Below are positions 22,121-33,935 of a stretch of 64,000 bases of DNA, piece after piece. Location of the stretch: contig NC_080042.1 of NCBI RefSeq assembly GCF_012489685.1, positions 50,334,066 to 50,398,065 on the forward strand, written 5' to 3'. Numbering within the stretch: position 1 is the first letter of the stretch; each line of letters starts with the position of its first letter. A model generated the notes under the pieces. That model saw only the letters and a list, made by a program, of their open reading frames with translations, was not told the origin of the DNA and did no database searches. The DNA comes from Lotus japonicus. Its lineage: Eukaryota > Streptophyta > Magnoliopsida > Fabales > Fabaceae. Made by a program: the position numbers and the translations under genes.

Positions 22121-23318
22121 TGTAAGATCAAGATTTGGTCATGTGGTACAACTCTATGTTTTGATGATAACAAGTATTTATTTGTGGATGAACAATTATG
22201 GTACTCTAACGTTTGTCTTGAGTGTTTTGACAAACAGGTTCTGATTCTGATATCAGAAGATATATTCATCAGAAGATCTGAGGATCAGAAGTTCTGAAGA
22301 TCAGAAGATCTGAGGATCAGAAGATCTGAAGGTCCAGAAGCTCTGAAGGACTAGAGGCTCTGAAGGTCCAGAGGCTCTGAAGGTCCAGAAGCTAAGAAGT
22401 GAAGACTCTGAAGTCCAAGAGTAAGCTGACTCTAAAGACCAAGTACTTTCTACTCTGAGGTCCAGAAGCAGAAGTTACGAAGGTCAGAGGATCCAAGCTT
22501 CCCTCTGACTCTGATCACCAAGCTTCACAAATTCCAACATGAAGCGTCGTCAGATCAGAAGTCAATGGTTAAAGGCAAATGTCACTATCAAGAAGTACAA
22601 GAGCAGTGTACTATTCTGACAAGCCTACCTACCAAGGTTCAGCCACAACAGGTTCTGGAAGTTCCAGAAATGCCCTCCAACGGTCACATTTTCTCAACAG
22701 AAATATCCTTTGCACCTTGGACTATTTAAGGCCGAAGAAGAGAAGAAAGATAGGAGAGAGAAACCAAGAGCTTCAATACAAGAAAAGATTCAAGCCTCCA
22801 CTTTCTTCATATGTTCTTATTTAGTTTACACTTAGCTTATTCAGAAGCAAACCTTTGTAAACACCAACCTCAAACATTTGTTTGTTTTTCCTTAACGGAC
22901 CGGGTAGGTCAGTATCCTTAAGAAGACTAGGATCTGTGTATCTTAGTGGTGATTCCTTAAGGGACCAGTTAGGTCAGTATCCTTGAGAAGACTAAGAGAG
23001 TGAATCTTAGTGTTTACTAGTTCATTGTATTGTTAGTCACTGAGCAGGTTGCTAGTGCAGTTGTAACAAACTCTGAATAGTGGATTGCCTTCATTCTAAG
23101 AAGGAAGAAATCACCTTAACGGGTGGACTGGATTAGCTTGAGGGATTTATCAAGTGAACCAGGATAAAATACTTGTGTGCTTCTCTCTTCTCTCAATCTT
23201 TATCCACAACACCATCTATCTCAGATAAACCGAAAAGATTTACTTTAAATCTTAAGGGGAAAGTTTTTATATTCAAAACTCTATTCAAAACCCCTTCTAG
23301 TCGTTTTTCACACCTTCA
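22121..23318 (+). mobile_element. Sirevirus solo LTR, 1198 bp
   Basis: It starts TGTAAGATCAAG and ends CACCTTCA, the same LTR family as 7857-9140 but on the plus strand. The 5-bp duplication AATTC lies on both sides (22116-22120 and 23319-23323). No PBS or internal region follows, so this is a recombined solo LTR. The minisatellite is shorter here (about 22255-22390). Confidence 0.93.
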
Positions 23319-23561
23319 AATTCATCAGTAAAGTAATTTAAAAAAACTATAAAGAGTAAAAACATGTTGTATGGGTATTAAATTTCTTACCATGATTATA
23401 AGTAACTTGGGATACAAAGTTAAATGATAAAAATACAAAGCACGGGAATGAACATTTTACAATCGAGCATATTAAGATTTTTATTCTTAGAAGAAATTCT
23501 TACTTGAAATATTTTGAATGAAAATACTTTCACACGAAAAATAATATTCAAATAAATTTTA

Positions 23562-25584
23562 GGCTTAATCCTCAAATTAGTCCCTGTCTTTGTCTCGCCG
23601 TCTGAGGTAGGTCCCTGACCGGAAAAATTTGTGCAAAAGGTCCTCGTGAATGAAAAACATATGGAGCCAGTCCTCGCCGGAGCCCGGAGCTTCGACGCGT
23701 GATGAAATGGCACGCTGACTGGTTTAATGAAGCTTACATGGATTTTAAAAATAAATAAAAAATAAAAAATAAATTACACATAAGAAATTTTAATTTAATT
23801 AACAAAAATAAAATCAATTCACAAAATTAACCCTAATTAATTAACAAAAACAAATTCTTCCCCCTCTCAATTAACCCCAAATCTAAATCCCCTGTTCTTC
23901 AACATCAGAAGTAGAACCCAGAAACACAACTCAGAAAAACAAGCCAAAGAGGGACAAACCCAGAAGCTGAGAAGGAGTGGTCGTGGCCAAGAAACACAAT
24001 AGCAGATCACCTCTCACCCTCTTCTCCTTCTCCTTCTCTCATAATTTTACTTTCCATTCTTTTCCCTTCTTTTCTCTAGTGTTCAGTAGCAGTAGAACCA
24101 CGCACAGGAAGAACAAGAAGTGGCAGCAACGGAGCAGCAGAATTAACCAGAAATTAGGAAAGGGAAACAAAAACTCAGATTGACCCAGATTGAGGAAAAC
24201 CCCAAATCGACATGCAAACCACACACAGGAAGAACAAGAGATGGCAGCAATGGAGCAACATAATTGGGGTTCATCTTCTCCTTTTCTTCCTGCTTTTCTT
24301 TTATAAGCAAAATTGAAATTAATGTGGGTACTAGGTGTACCCAAAACCATGTACAAATATAAAGATCAATGTACAGGACCAACAAAGAATAACACTAAAA
24401 CTCCTAATTAAGTCTACTGCTAAAGAATTACAAGCCACCTCCTTCCTAACTGTGAAAACTGCTATGACAGCAAGCAGGAAACCCCATTGGACAGTGCCTC
24501 AACACGCCAATTATAGGCTTTGACTACAGGGCAAAAGCACACCATGATCCAAACCTGTGAACAATGGCTTGTAGCCAAAATCTTTCACTACATAAGCTGC
24601 TTCTCTGGCAAAACACAGAGAGATATCAAGATTAAATCACGTGAACAATACAACGCTCCACCAGTCCAACAAAATCACAAGCTTTCCAAACACAGCCTTG
24701 GATTTGAAATCCATTCGTAAGTGGACGAATGAAAGTTTGTGTTGCGAGCCTTTAACCAGTTCCTTTTCTTCCTGCTTCTGCATCTCTTCTCTTCTCCTCT
24801 CTCGTTGTTCTTCTGCTTCTGCCTGCCTTCTCCTTTTCTCTGCCGACAGACGAACAAGTGATGGTAGCCATGGAGCTCCACGAGAAGATATCACCATTGG
24901 TAGCGTCGGTGGTTCTCAGGAAGGAAGAAAGGAGGCGACGAGGGCGCGCGATCTCGACTTGAAAGAGAGGAGTGGCGGCGCGGTTTCACGGGAGAGAGGA
25001 GAGACAATGGTGGCGTTGGTGGCTTCAGATCGGAAAGACGACGACGACGGCGATGCGATTCAAAGGAAGAGGTGATGGTTGCAGCGCCATTTCAAGTCAG
25101 AAAGAGGAATGGTGGGTTCGATAGTGGTTTGGAGAAGTAATAGAGGAGGTGGTTGTGGTAATGGTGGTGGCCGCCGGCTATGAGAGAGGGGAGGAGTGGT
25201 GGTGGTGGCTGGCGGCTATTGGTGGGTTAATGGTGAGCATTGGAGAATGGAGATGGCTGCTAGGTTTTATGAATTGGGGGAATTGGTTTAATTTGGGAGA
25301 ATTAGGATTAGTTTAGGGGGAATTAATATTGTTAATTAGATTAGGATTAAAATTAGTAATAGGTTTTAATTTTGTTAATTATCTGATGTGTATTTTTTTT
25401 TAATTCCACGTCAACCTCATTAATCTAGTCAGCGTGCCACTTTATCACTCGCCGGAGCCCGGAGCTTCGGCGAGACTGGCTCCATACGTTTTTCATTCAC
25501 GAGGACCTTTTGCACAAATTTTTCCGGTCAGGGACCTACCTTAGACGGTGACACAAAGACAGGGACTAATATGAGGTTTAAGCC
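23562..25584. mobile_element. Mutator-like foldback element 3 (9-bp TSD)
   Basis: TIRs of about 200 bp begin GGCTTAATCCTCAAATTAG and end with the reverse complement, flanked by TAAATTTTA (23553-23561 and 25585-25593). The interior (about 23900-25250) is less AT-rich than the flanks, with leader-like CT-rich and GGTGG-rich stretches. A 400-base segment at 24300-24720 could be a captured 3' UTR. No transposase or convincing CDS is visible. Confidence 0.88.
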
Positions 25585-25699
25585 TAAATTTTAAGAAGTT
25601 TTATCTGGTTTATAATATAGTTTCATGTTAAATTTGTACAACATAATAATAAAGGTCAACTTCATTTTTAAAGCAATTTAAAAAAAATTATAAAGAGTG

Positions 25700-25826
25700 A
25701 AAATTGGCAAATATTGATTTTTTTTGTACATCGGAAAATAGGCAAATATTGATTTTTTTTGTACATCGGAAAATAGGCAAATATTGATTTTTTTTGTACA
25801 TCGGAAAATAGGCAAATATTGATTTT
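25700..25826 (+). repeat. 35-bp tandem repeat, about 3.6 copies
   Basis: Units AAAATAGGCAAATATTGATT plus a T-run and GTACATCGG repeat at 25700, 25735 and 25770 with a partial fourth. Units two and three are identical and unit one differs by one base. Confidence 0.92.
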
Positions 25827-26105
25827 AGTATGTCATTTTTTTAATGCACTGTTAATAATTATCAAATAATTTAAGTGCACTGTTAATAATTTTCTAATAA
25901 ATTTATGAGCAATTATATATCTGTGTATTTTGGTTTCACTTTATGAGTCCCGAATCTAATAGATTGAAATATATGTATTTACATCTTCAAGGAAAAAATC
26001 ATTTATACGTCTCATGTGCATAATTTATGTTTTTTTAATATTTAAATCTTTATTATGATTGCTCTTTCAATTTTAGTATCTTATATTATTTATAATTAAA
26101 ATATT

Positions 26106-26143
26106 TGTTGGAACATGTTGCCATGCATTTTGTCAAAACAACC
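26106..26143 (+). repeat. First 38 bases of the plus Sirevirus 5' LTR
   Basis: Identical to 48835-48872 of the 3' LTR, then abruptly joined to the truncated gypsy-type LTR. The LTR resumes at 40517; the equivalent of 48873-49010 (about 138 bases) is missing. Confidence 0.92.
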
Positions 26144-29100
26144 TCTTTATAGTTTTGGAATTCTTTTTCCAAAACATATCTAATAATTCATGGAGAATGA
26201 CGCCGGAAAAATCAGATTCGCGAAACTTTCATTTTCCCGCGAATTTCCACCTTCTATATATAGCAAAGAAAGGAAGAAAAAACCAAAAAAACTACCCATT
26301 TCCCCACCCAAACCCGCGGCCACAAAGAGGAAGAAGGAGGAGAAGATTTTCTTCATCGTTTGCTTGATCGTCGATCAATCAGTTGCTGCTTCAAGGCTTC
26401 GAGGTATAGTCGCTAATCCTTACCTCTGATCGCTTTTTCCATAGCTTTTCTGTAGAGTTTTCTGAGCTGATAGTTTATGGGTTTTTGCAAAACTATCCTG
26501 AATCTTTCATTTCTGATTCTAAACCTCTTCTATATGTGCCCAAGATCACTTCTGCCGGGTTAGATTTTCCGTTGTGTCGCCGGAATTCCGCCGGAATCAA
26601 TTTGAACCTAAAATACCCATTTTTGGAGTTTTTGGTGTAAAGCTTCAACCTTTAGGCTGAAAACTATCGCCTTAGCTTAGTGCTAGTAGGATTAGTTGTC
26701 ATAAACGTCGTTGGTGACGTCCCTGCAAAATTTTATTTTTGGGATTTCAGTTTTGAAAATCCTAAGTTAAAAATCATGACCAAAATACCCCTGCGACAGT
26801 CTTTGATCCGATAATTTTTCCGAGTTCAGAATACCCTTAGTTACGGCTAATGATAGCATAGGAACCAAGTTTGATCGAAGAAAAATCGAGCCCCATAATT
26901 ACCTAAAGTGGCCGAGCCCTATTAAGGGGGAGGAGGAAAATTTCCTTTTCCGAAAACTTGTCTTTCGCGCTAGATTATCGTACCTTAGAGTATAGATTAC
27001 TTCGTGTAACCTAAGTAAGTATCGATAGCTTAGTTCTCGATAGATTCTGATAGTATTTCTGTGATTTTGCTTTAAAGGAACTTTTGAGGAATTTCCTGAG
27101 GAGCAACGCTTTGCTTGTGAGGAAGAGTTAGAAGATAATCCTGGAGAATCTGCAGGTGAGGGCTTCTCACTGAATCTCTAGTTAATGCCTAGGGTCGATG
27201 TTTCGACATTGTTTACTGTTTATGCACTGGATTGTGTGTGATTGGAAAATGTTTTCTGAGGCTTCGGCTGACAATGTAGATGATTCATCTACTGAATGTT
27301 TTTGAGATTGACTTACATGCTATGTGCTATGTGGGTAATCTAGGATGTGTGGTGCATGCTTTATATGCTAAGTGCTAAGTGTTTATGATGCGATTTATTG
27401 ATATATGACATGTTGTTGATTGTGATGATTTAAATATGCTCTGTACTGGAATCTGAGATTCTGAATGGTGAGAATAGCGGGCAGGTCATGCCGATTTTAT
27501 TTTGAGAGTTTTGAGAAAGTTTGATAGGACGAACGAGGTTCGGGCCTTAATTTTGTTTAGTGGATCGAGACATCCTCTGGAAGCGACTTGGGATTGGGAG
27601 ATCCTGCAAATGTATAAGACTTGCGATAAGACAAAAGGGAATCTATTTTATAAAGAAAATTCATAAGACCTTAAATAACCTCAAAATCTTTAAGTAATGA
27701 TAACAACCTCGAAGGAAGGCATTGGAAGTCAAATCATAGTTTTGGAAAAGCGAGGAGTGTCGTCGGATCCAAGTGTTGAGGAGTTTGGTAAGTTCTGAGT
27801 ATGTTGGTACTCCTTCGCTCGTTGAGCAGTTTGTTAGCTATCCAGGGGATGAGCCGAGAAGCTTCACTGAGGCGTGAGACCTTGTGAATGCGGGATACTC
27901 CACTGAGGCGTGAGACCTTGTGGAAAGCATGGAACTCCACTGAGGCGTGAGACCTTGTGAGAGCATGAAACTTCACTGAAGCGTGAGACTTCGTGAGAGT
28001 ATTGATGACCCGAAGAGTCATCGTGAGTGGTTGCACTCATTTTATGATTATTGTATTTTGTCGCAGAATCGACTTTACCTTAGGGTAAGCTTTTAGAGAC
28101 ATTAATTTAGCTAGAACACGTGGCGACGTGTCGAGTGAGGTCGGAGACGTTGTTTGGCTAATCACTGCATTGCATGCACTCATTAAGTGGTTTAAACACG
28201 GCGAGATACCGGACCACGGCGGATTCCAAAATTGGTTATAAGACCAGGATTTCCGCGTAAGAGCGCTGCTAGGTGACTCTTAGTAGCAGACCGAAATGGC
28301 AGGCCTTCGGGTTTTATGCTGATCTGGCTACATGATGATGTTGGAGTAAGAGGCATCACGGGCCGAAATGGCACCACCGTGGCTGGTGAAGGGCTGATCC
28401 GATGATGTCCATCCGTTCCGGATTGCATATTGGTTGACTGGGTTAACCTGCATATCATTTCATGCAACATGCATACTGACATAGTTGATGAGTGTGTTTG
28501 GTACTTGTTAACTCTATTTGAGGCATGTTAACTGTGATTTACTGTCGTTTATGTTCATTGAGAAATATGCAACCCTAGGATGTTATCCCTAGTTATAAGC
28601 CTAAGTGGCTATTATCTTATTTATATCTATTGGTGCTATTATTTACATAATTCTTTGGAGTTGACCCTCGCGTCTTCTGTGTGTGCTTTGGCGAACAAAC
28701 GCCCTTTGTCAGATGTCTTTGGCGGGCTGATTCATGATGGTTCATCCTTCGGGAGGAACTAGGGTTGAGATGCGGGAACTGGAGCGTATCGCGGTAGCGA
28801 GAGGAGGACGGATGGTGTACATTGACTAGGTCGTTCTGGATTCAGATTCGGGCGACGATCATGCTAGCATGTAGGTTTTAGTGCTGGTGTGAGCTCCTCG
28901 AGATGGGATTAGTGTAGGAGTAGAGTCTTAGCTCTGAACATCATTTGTTTTCTTTGGGGACAGGGTAGTTTCCCACCTATAGCTTTTGTGTGGTTCTTTA
29001 CGAGAATCACAGAGAGTTGGTTGGACTTAGGAGGTCTTGCTTCAGGCCGATGGGCCAGCTTATTCTCAGTTTTGAGGGATGGTGTTGCGGACACTTGACC

Positions 29101-29354
29101 TTTCTTGTGGATTGTACCTTTTGCCTTCGGGCGTTACACTTTTCTTTCCGTCACTGGAGGTTTACTCGTGACGAGGTTACTACTACAGCGGGGGCTGTTT
29201 ATATATTGTATATTAGTTCTGATCATTGTTATTGTTGGGTTTTATTTAATTCAGTCTTGTCTTAGTTATTATCAAAAAAAAAATATATTCACGTTTTTCC
29301 GCATTAAGTTTATTTTGGTTACTAAAGTGACGCCACCGAAATCGGGGTGTTACA
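26144..29354 (+). mobile_element. 5'-truncated gypsy-type LTR (relative of 156-4444)
   Basis: From about 26150 the sequence aligns with the solo LTR from about 757 on (shared CATGGAGAATGA, CCGGAAAAATCAGATTCGCG, CTATCGCCTTAGCTTAGTGC). It ends the same way, CACCGAAATCGGGGTGTTACA at 29354. About 600 bases of the LTR start are lost. It sits inside the 3' LTR of the minus-strand Sirevirus. Divergence from the first copy is substantial, including its minisatellite. Short open frames in it are not genes. Confidence 0.85.
27865..28003 (+). repeat. 36-bp minisatellite in the truncated gypsy-type LTR
   Basis: About 3.8 units begin CACTGAGGCGTGAGACCTTG (27865, 27901, 27938, 27974). The 36-bp period is twice the 18-bp period of the array in the related LTR at 3438-3689. 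Confidence 0.85.
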
Positions 29355-29650
29355 TTCTTGCTTCTGGACATCAGAGTTTCCACTATTCAGCTTCTGGATC
29401 TTCAGAGTCTTCTACACCATCAGAACATCTGAACCTTCAGTGTTTCTTGGTTGTCAGAACTTCTGGATCTTCAGAACTTCTTGCTTTATGCACAGTGCTT
29501 CTGATTTGTGTGAGACTGAATCAAGATCAGAGCCTGTAATTAGCACACTCAGAAAAACACGTTAGAGTACCACAATTGTTCATATCAAAAGGTTAACTTG
29601 TAATCATCAAAACATAGAGTTGTACTACTAGATCAAAACTTGATCTTACA
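29355..29650 (-). repeat. Partial 3' LTR of the minus-strand Sirevirus
   Basis: Matches 40118-40516 of the 5' LTR, with an internal deletion of about 104 bases (equivalent of 40250-40353). The match stops at the gypsy-type LTR end. It starts on the minus strand with TGTAAGATCAAG at 29650. Confidence 0.9.
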
Positions 29651-30146
29651 ATCTCCCCCTTTTTGATGATGACAAAACTAAGATTTTTGATGAACAATTC
29701 TTAAATATTAAACTAAATTCACTCAGATTTTAGGGATATAGAAAAAGACTTATCCTGATGTGAATAGTTTATCTTGCTCGTTCTGAATTCAAGTTACAGC
29801 TTGATTCTGAGCTTAGCTCCCCCTGAATCTAATACTTGATGAAAACGTTAGAAAAGTCTAGATTCTGAGCTAAATAATATAAGAGTTCAGAGTGAAAAAC
29901 TTATGACATAGATGAAATAGAATAATCAGAGCGCATAAGTAATCAGAGTCAACGGACAAGGTATCAGAGTCAAACTAAAATCACTTCAGAAGAAGTGAAA
30001 TGTATTCCTTGTATTTGCCCAGTGACACATCTATGGTCATAAAGGTGGAACTCTTAAATTCTCCAAAAGAAAAAGTAATTCACACTAACACATCTTACAC
30101 ATCAAAAACTGGGTTGTACTCCCCCTTTTTGTCATAAGCAAAAAGC
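29651..30146 (-). other. PPT and PPT-like motifs before the 3' LTR
   Basis: On the minus strand AAAAAGGGGGAGAT directly precedes the LTR at 29651-29665. Further GGGGGAG-type copies lie near 29820, 30122 and 30184. Several PPT copies between the last ORF and the 3' LTR are a known Sirevirus feature. Confidence 0.8.
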
Positions 30147-30224
30147 TTGGGGTGTGAAAAACTTAGCTTGAAGTACAAGGTACTCCCCCTTAGAGAAGGT
30201 CTAAGTTTTAAGAAAATTAAAACG

Positions 30225-30347
30225 ATGCATGAATCAGAGGTAGGCGAATTAAAGAGAAGAGTTATTGCACAAGAAGAACGTTTACCACCGGCCAAGGGAG
30301 TAAAGAGAAGGGTCAGTTACCAAGAACTTAACCTCGAGAAACTGTAG
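30225..30347 (+). CDS. Small antisense ORF, possibly 5' part of the next one
   Basis: From an ATG at 30225 the plus strand codes 40 residues, starting MHESEVGELKRRVIAQEE, rich in charged residues, ending in a stop at 30345-30347. A longer in-frame start exists at 30147. It lies 42 bases before the ATG of the 145-codon antisense ORF and has the same charged helix-like composition. It may be a decayed exon, a leader peptide or chance. I do not recognise it. Confidence 0.3.
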   Translation: MHESEVGELKRRVIAQEERLPPAKGVKRRVSYQELNLEKL

Positions 30348-30380
30348 GAGCATTAACTTTCAGAGAGAAAGTGAAGCCTA

Positions 30381-30387
30381 TATAAAG
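30381..30387 (+). promoter_or_regulatory. TATA-like box before the antisense ORF
   Basis: TATAAAG (in CCTATATAAAGCG) lies only three bases before the ATG at 30390. That is too close to drive a leader for this ATG in the usual way. It could serve a transcript starting near 30415 and using the ATG at 30438. Confidence 0.3.
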
Positions 30388-30389
30388 CG

Positions 30390-30827
30390 ATGGAGAAAAA
30401 GGGTAAGCTTCACAACTCGATCGATTTAAAACAAATGGCATCATACATGGTTGCACTTGAAGAGCTCAGAAGGAAGGACTTTGAGGAGGACTTGTTCCTG
30501 AACATCAGACATCTAGAGAGTACAATAACCATATCCGAGCTGACAAGGACACTACTGGAAGAGGAACTTCGTCCAGAGCTGAAGAACGACTTGAAGGAAT
30601 TTCTTGCCTTCGTGGAAGAAGTTCAAGAGCTCAGCCAGTTAGAGCTGAGGCTACTGGAAGAGAAAGACACGATAGAAGGAAAGCTCAAGACAACAGAAGA
30701 GGTTCGGGAGAGGAACGAGCTGATTGTCAATCTCAACAACATCCAGTATTCACTGGATCGTCTGGAGAAGGAGAGGTCAGAGCAGCGCCAAGAGTGCAGA
30801 AGAATGAGGAAGGATCCTCCATTCTAG
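30390..30827 (+). CDS. Antisense coiled-coil ORF within the minus-strand Sirevirus
   Basis: An uninterrupted 145-codon frame on the strand opposite to the element's genes. It begins MEKKGKLHNSIDLKQM; a second Met at residue 17 (MASYMVALEELRRKDFEE) may be the true start. The protein is almost all helix-forming: Glu/Leu/Arg/Lys-rich heptads with EEVQELSQLELRLLEEKDTI near residues 72-91 and NLNNIQYSLDRLEKERSEQR near 112-131, ending RRMRKDPPF. No signal peptide, zinc motif or membrane segment. AATAAA-type signals follow at 30879-30884. It lies between the third ORF and the 3' LTR. The element's other genes are broken while this frame is open. I do not recognise a family; a coiled-coil oligomer is all the sequence suggests. 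Confidence 0.55.
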   Translation: MEKKGKLHNSIDLKQMASYMVALEELRRKDFEEDLFLNIRHLESTITISELTRTLLEEELRPELKNDLKEFLAFVEEVQELSQLELRLLEEKDTIEGKLKTTEEVRERNELIVNLNNIQYSLDRLEKERSEQRQECRRMRKDPPF

Positions 30828-31045
30828 ACTTTAGGAAAAGGGAAAAAGAATGTATGATGTAAACATAAACAGATTATGAATAAAAATATTTTGCAAACAT
30901 AATGTGACAGAGTATATATATATATAGAAATTGCAGAGATAATCACAAATGAACAAAGCAGAATAACTAAGATAGCAAAAAAATAAAATAAACGAAAGTT
31001 AAAATAAAACAAAGTTAAGAGGGAAAACACGAAGAGATCCTAAGA

Positions 31046-33935
31046 CTAGGGTTTATCAGTGCGACGCAGAAGTTTCATCATCATTTGCTTCATGTCTATA
31101 AGCATAGACTCATGAGTGTCAAGACGCTGTTCCATGATGTCGAGTCTGGACGAGCTTGACTGAGTAGAACTGGAAGGAACATTCTGAGCAGCTTGATGAG
31201 CTGGAATGGAAGCAGAAGCAGCAGGAGAAAACACTAATGGTGCAAGTGCTTGGCATCTAAGGGCATCAGCCTCAGCTTCAAGTCGTTCTGCCTCTAATCT
31301 GGCTTGTTCAGCCTGAGCTGCGGCTTGACGTGCAGCTTCTTCTGCTTGTTCTTTCTTTCTTCTGGCCTCTTCAATAGCTGCAAGAAGCTTATGTCTTTGT
31401 TCTTGTTCATGAAGAGCCACTCTTCTTGCAAACCTTTGCTTTGCAGCCTGGATCCTCTGATCCCTTTCAGCAATGAGAAGACTCATCATAGCAGGAACCT
31501 GAGCAACTAACCAAGTACTCAGATTATCCCATTCCTCAGCAACAGAGTCAGGACTCTCACTTAGATCAGTATGCCCTTTGACGTTGCGAATCATCAGTGA
31601 GGCTTCATAATTAAACACACTGATGCACTCAGACAGGGAGGTTGGTCTTAGGTGAGTGTAGGGAATAATGGATAGGTTGGTTTCAGGAGAGGTTGGATGG
31701 TTGCTGCTGTTTGCCTCAGAGACACCTTGAGGAGAACCAATGTTAAACAGTTGAGCATTTGGTTCAGAGGTTCCAAGTTGAGGTTCAGAGGTTTCAACCA
31801 GAGGATGTGGTGATCTAACCGAGGAGTGGTTAGACACAGATTGTTCTGGTTCTGGTTGAACTGGCTCTTGTTGCACAGGGTCAGGTTGAGCCTGTTGAGC
31901 CAAAGGATCTGCCTCATGTAAGGGATTGGCCAAGATAGGTTCATCTGGGTCAACTAGACGTTCAGGTTTAGGGCTAGGATATCTCCTAGGGCTAGGACAA
32001 GTGAGGTAATATTCTTCTAAGGTAGACACCTTTTCTTTCCTAACTTCCATAAATTTACGAACGGATTCAGAGTTGTTGGAAGGTGAGGAATCAGCAACAT
32101 TGATTGGGAATGATACAGGAGTAAAGGCTGTGGAAGAGTCTGTATTAGTGGTTCTGGCAGCCAGACGTTCTGATGCTCTGGGGACAGAGTGATCAGAAGT
32201 TCTGGGTTCAGGTTCTGTTTGGTTGGGCTCTGGTTGTTCAGGAATGATGGGTTCAGAAGTTAATGGGTTATATTGGATGGTGATGGGTGAGGTTTGATCA
32301 GAGGGTCCGGTAGGTTGGTTTTGAAGCATATTCCAAAGAGGTGCTTCATTTGGTGAAGGTTGGAAAAATGAGGACCTTGGGGAATTGGGTGGTGAAGTGG
32401 TTTGTGTGGCTGGTTGAGACTCTGGGATAGGAGTGAGTGGGTTGGAAGATCGTTTGAGCATGGCAGAGATAGGGAGTGCATCAAATGTATCTAAATCATC
32501 ATCAGAAGCAACAGCAGACTTACTTGATGATCGTGCTGAAGACCGAGTCACCCTGACAGGAGTCTCAATCCTTCTGATCACTTGAGCAGCAGGTTCCACA
32601 CATGTGGGCTTCACCACGAGTCTTACTTGTTTCTTCTTCTTCTTGTGAGGAGAAGGACCATCGTTATTGTCACCATTATCACCATCATCTGGCTTGGTGG
32701 TTTCTTCATGTTTCCTCTTAGGCTGGTCAGCCTTCTTCTTCTTCTTCTGAGATCCATCAGATTCCTCAGAGGATTCTTCTAAGACCATCTTCCTCTGAAC
32801 TTTCTTCTTGGGAAGAGAGTCAAACTCTGGAGCGGGGGGCAATCTTCTGAAGAATTCATCTAAATCAATCTCATATCCTTGATTCTTCAGATCATCAACG
32901 AAACACCGAATTGCTTCAGGATTGTCAGCCTGGGTCCACAGAGGGTAGTCATTCAGAGGCACTCTTCTCTTCCTGATTTCAGAGGATGTATCTTCATGAG
33001 TTGGGGCAATCTTCGTCTTGACCAAACCCATCTTCTTCAGAGAGTTAGCAGTGAAGACATCACTGACTATGGTGGTCAGATCCTCTATGCATCCAGCATT
33101 GACCATATCTTGCACAAGGTTGCTCTCAATGAAGAGATCTGACAGCAATCTCCCAAAGGGAATATATTTGATGGCGGACTTGATGGAGGCAGTGGTTCTT
33201 GACTTCCTGATACATTCCTTCAGGTAAGAGAACAGGAAGAAGGGAAGGCAGATCTTCTTCTTGTCTTGGATGAAGAACAGCATCGCCTTCTGGCAGAAGT
33301 TGATGTAATTGGGAGAACTGCCCTTTGGCCTCTGGTTGATACAGTGCAGCAGAATCTTGTGCCAGATTCTGAGCTTGGGATGCAGATCCACCACCTTGTA
33401 ATCAGTCTTGCCCGGTTTGTATGTGGTGTACAGAGCCTTGTTGGTGTCATCTCTCGTTTTGGGTTTCAGCTTCGATTCAGTGAGTTGAAATCGATACCCA
33501 TGTGCAGTGTCTGCACCTAGCAGATTCACGAATGACTTCTCCGTGATTATTATTCTTCTTCCAGCGATGTAGGAAACCACCTGAGTATCATCGCAGTCGG
33601 CGTGCTTCCAGAATTCCTTGACCAATTTGTCATACACCGGTCCTCGAAGCCTGTTGAAGTAATTTTCCCAGCCTTGAACACGGACTTCAGGACGAAGATC
33701 ATACCCATTTGTAGCAAGATTTTCGAGGTCGAATCTCCATTTCGGCCAGTATTTGAAGTTCTTCAGGAGCGTACACACAGTGAATGGCACAGCCCCGTTC
33801 TGCGATAGGAATCATCTGCTCTTGAGCTTGACCTTGATCAGGAGCTTCAGGACCCAATTGGCCTGTAGCTTGACCTACTACCATGTGAGGAAAACTTGTT
33901 GCTTCAGCGGCTTCATATCTGGTTTGTCTCACCAT
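31046..33935 (-). pseudogene. Third ORF (envelope-position) of the minus-strand Sirevirus
   Basis: The main frame (33790-31046, 914 codons) is preceded, after a frameshift near 33800, by an N-terminal piece starting MVRQTRYEAAEATSFPH at 33935. Order along the protein: a globular region shared with other plant retroelement third ORFs (YDKLVKEFW near residue 53, SFVNLLGADTAHGYRF near 85, FLFSYLKECIRKS near 180), a Lys-rich nuclear-signal-like stretch (KKKKKADQPKRK near 355), a long Pro/Ser/Thr-rich linker, and an Ala/Glu/Arg coiled coil near 800-860. No convincing membrane span or signal peptide is visible, so although Sirevirus third ORFs are called env-like, nothing here shows an envelope protein. 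The globular part resembles the plus Sirevirus ORF at 47246-48238. Confidence 0.75.

Noticed and set aside
22069..22269. Minus-strand frame over the start of the solo LTR
   Set aside because: It crosses the TSD and LTR boundary, so it cannot be a real gene.
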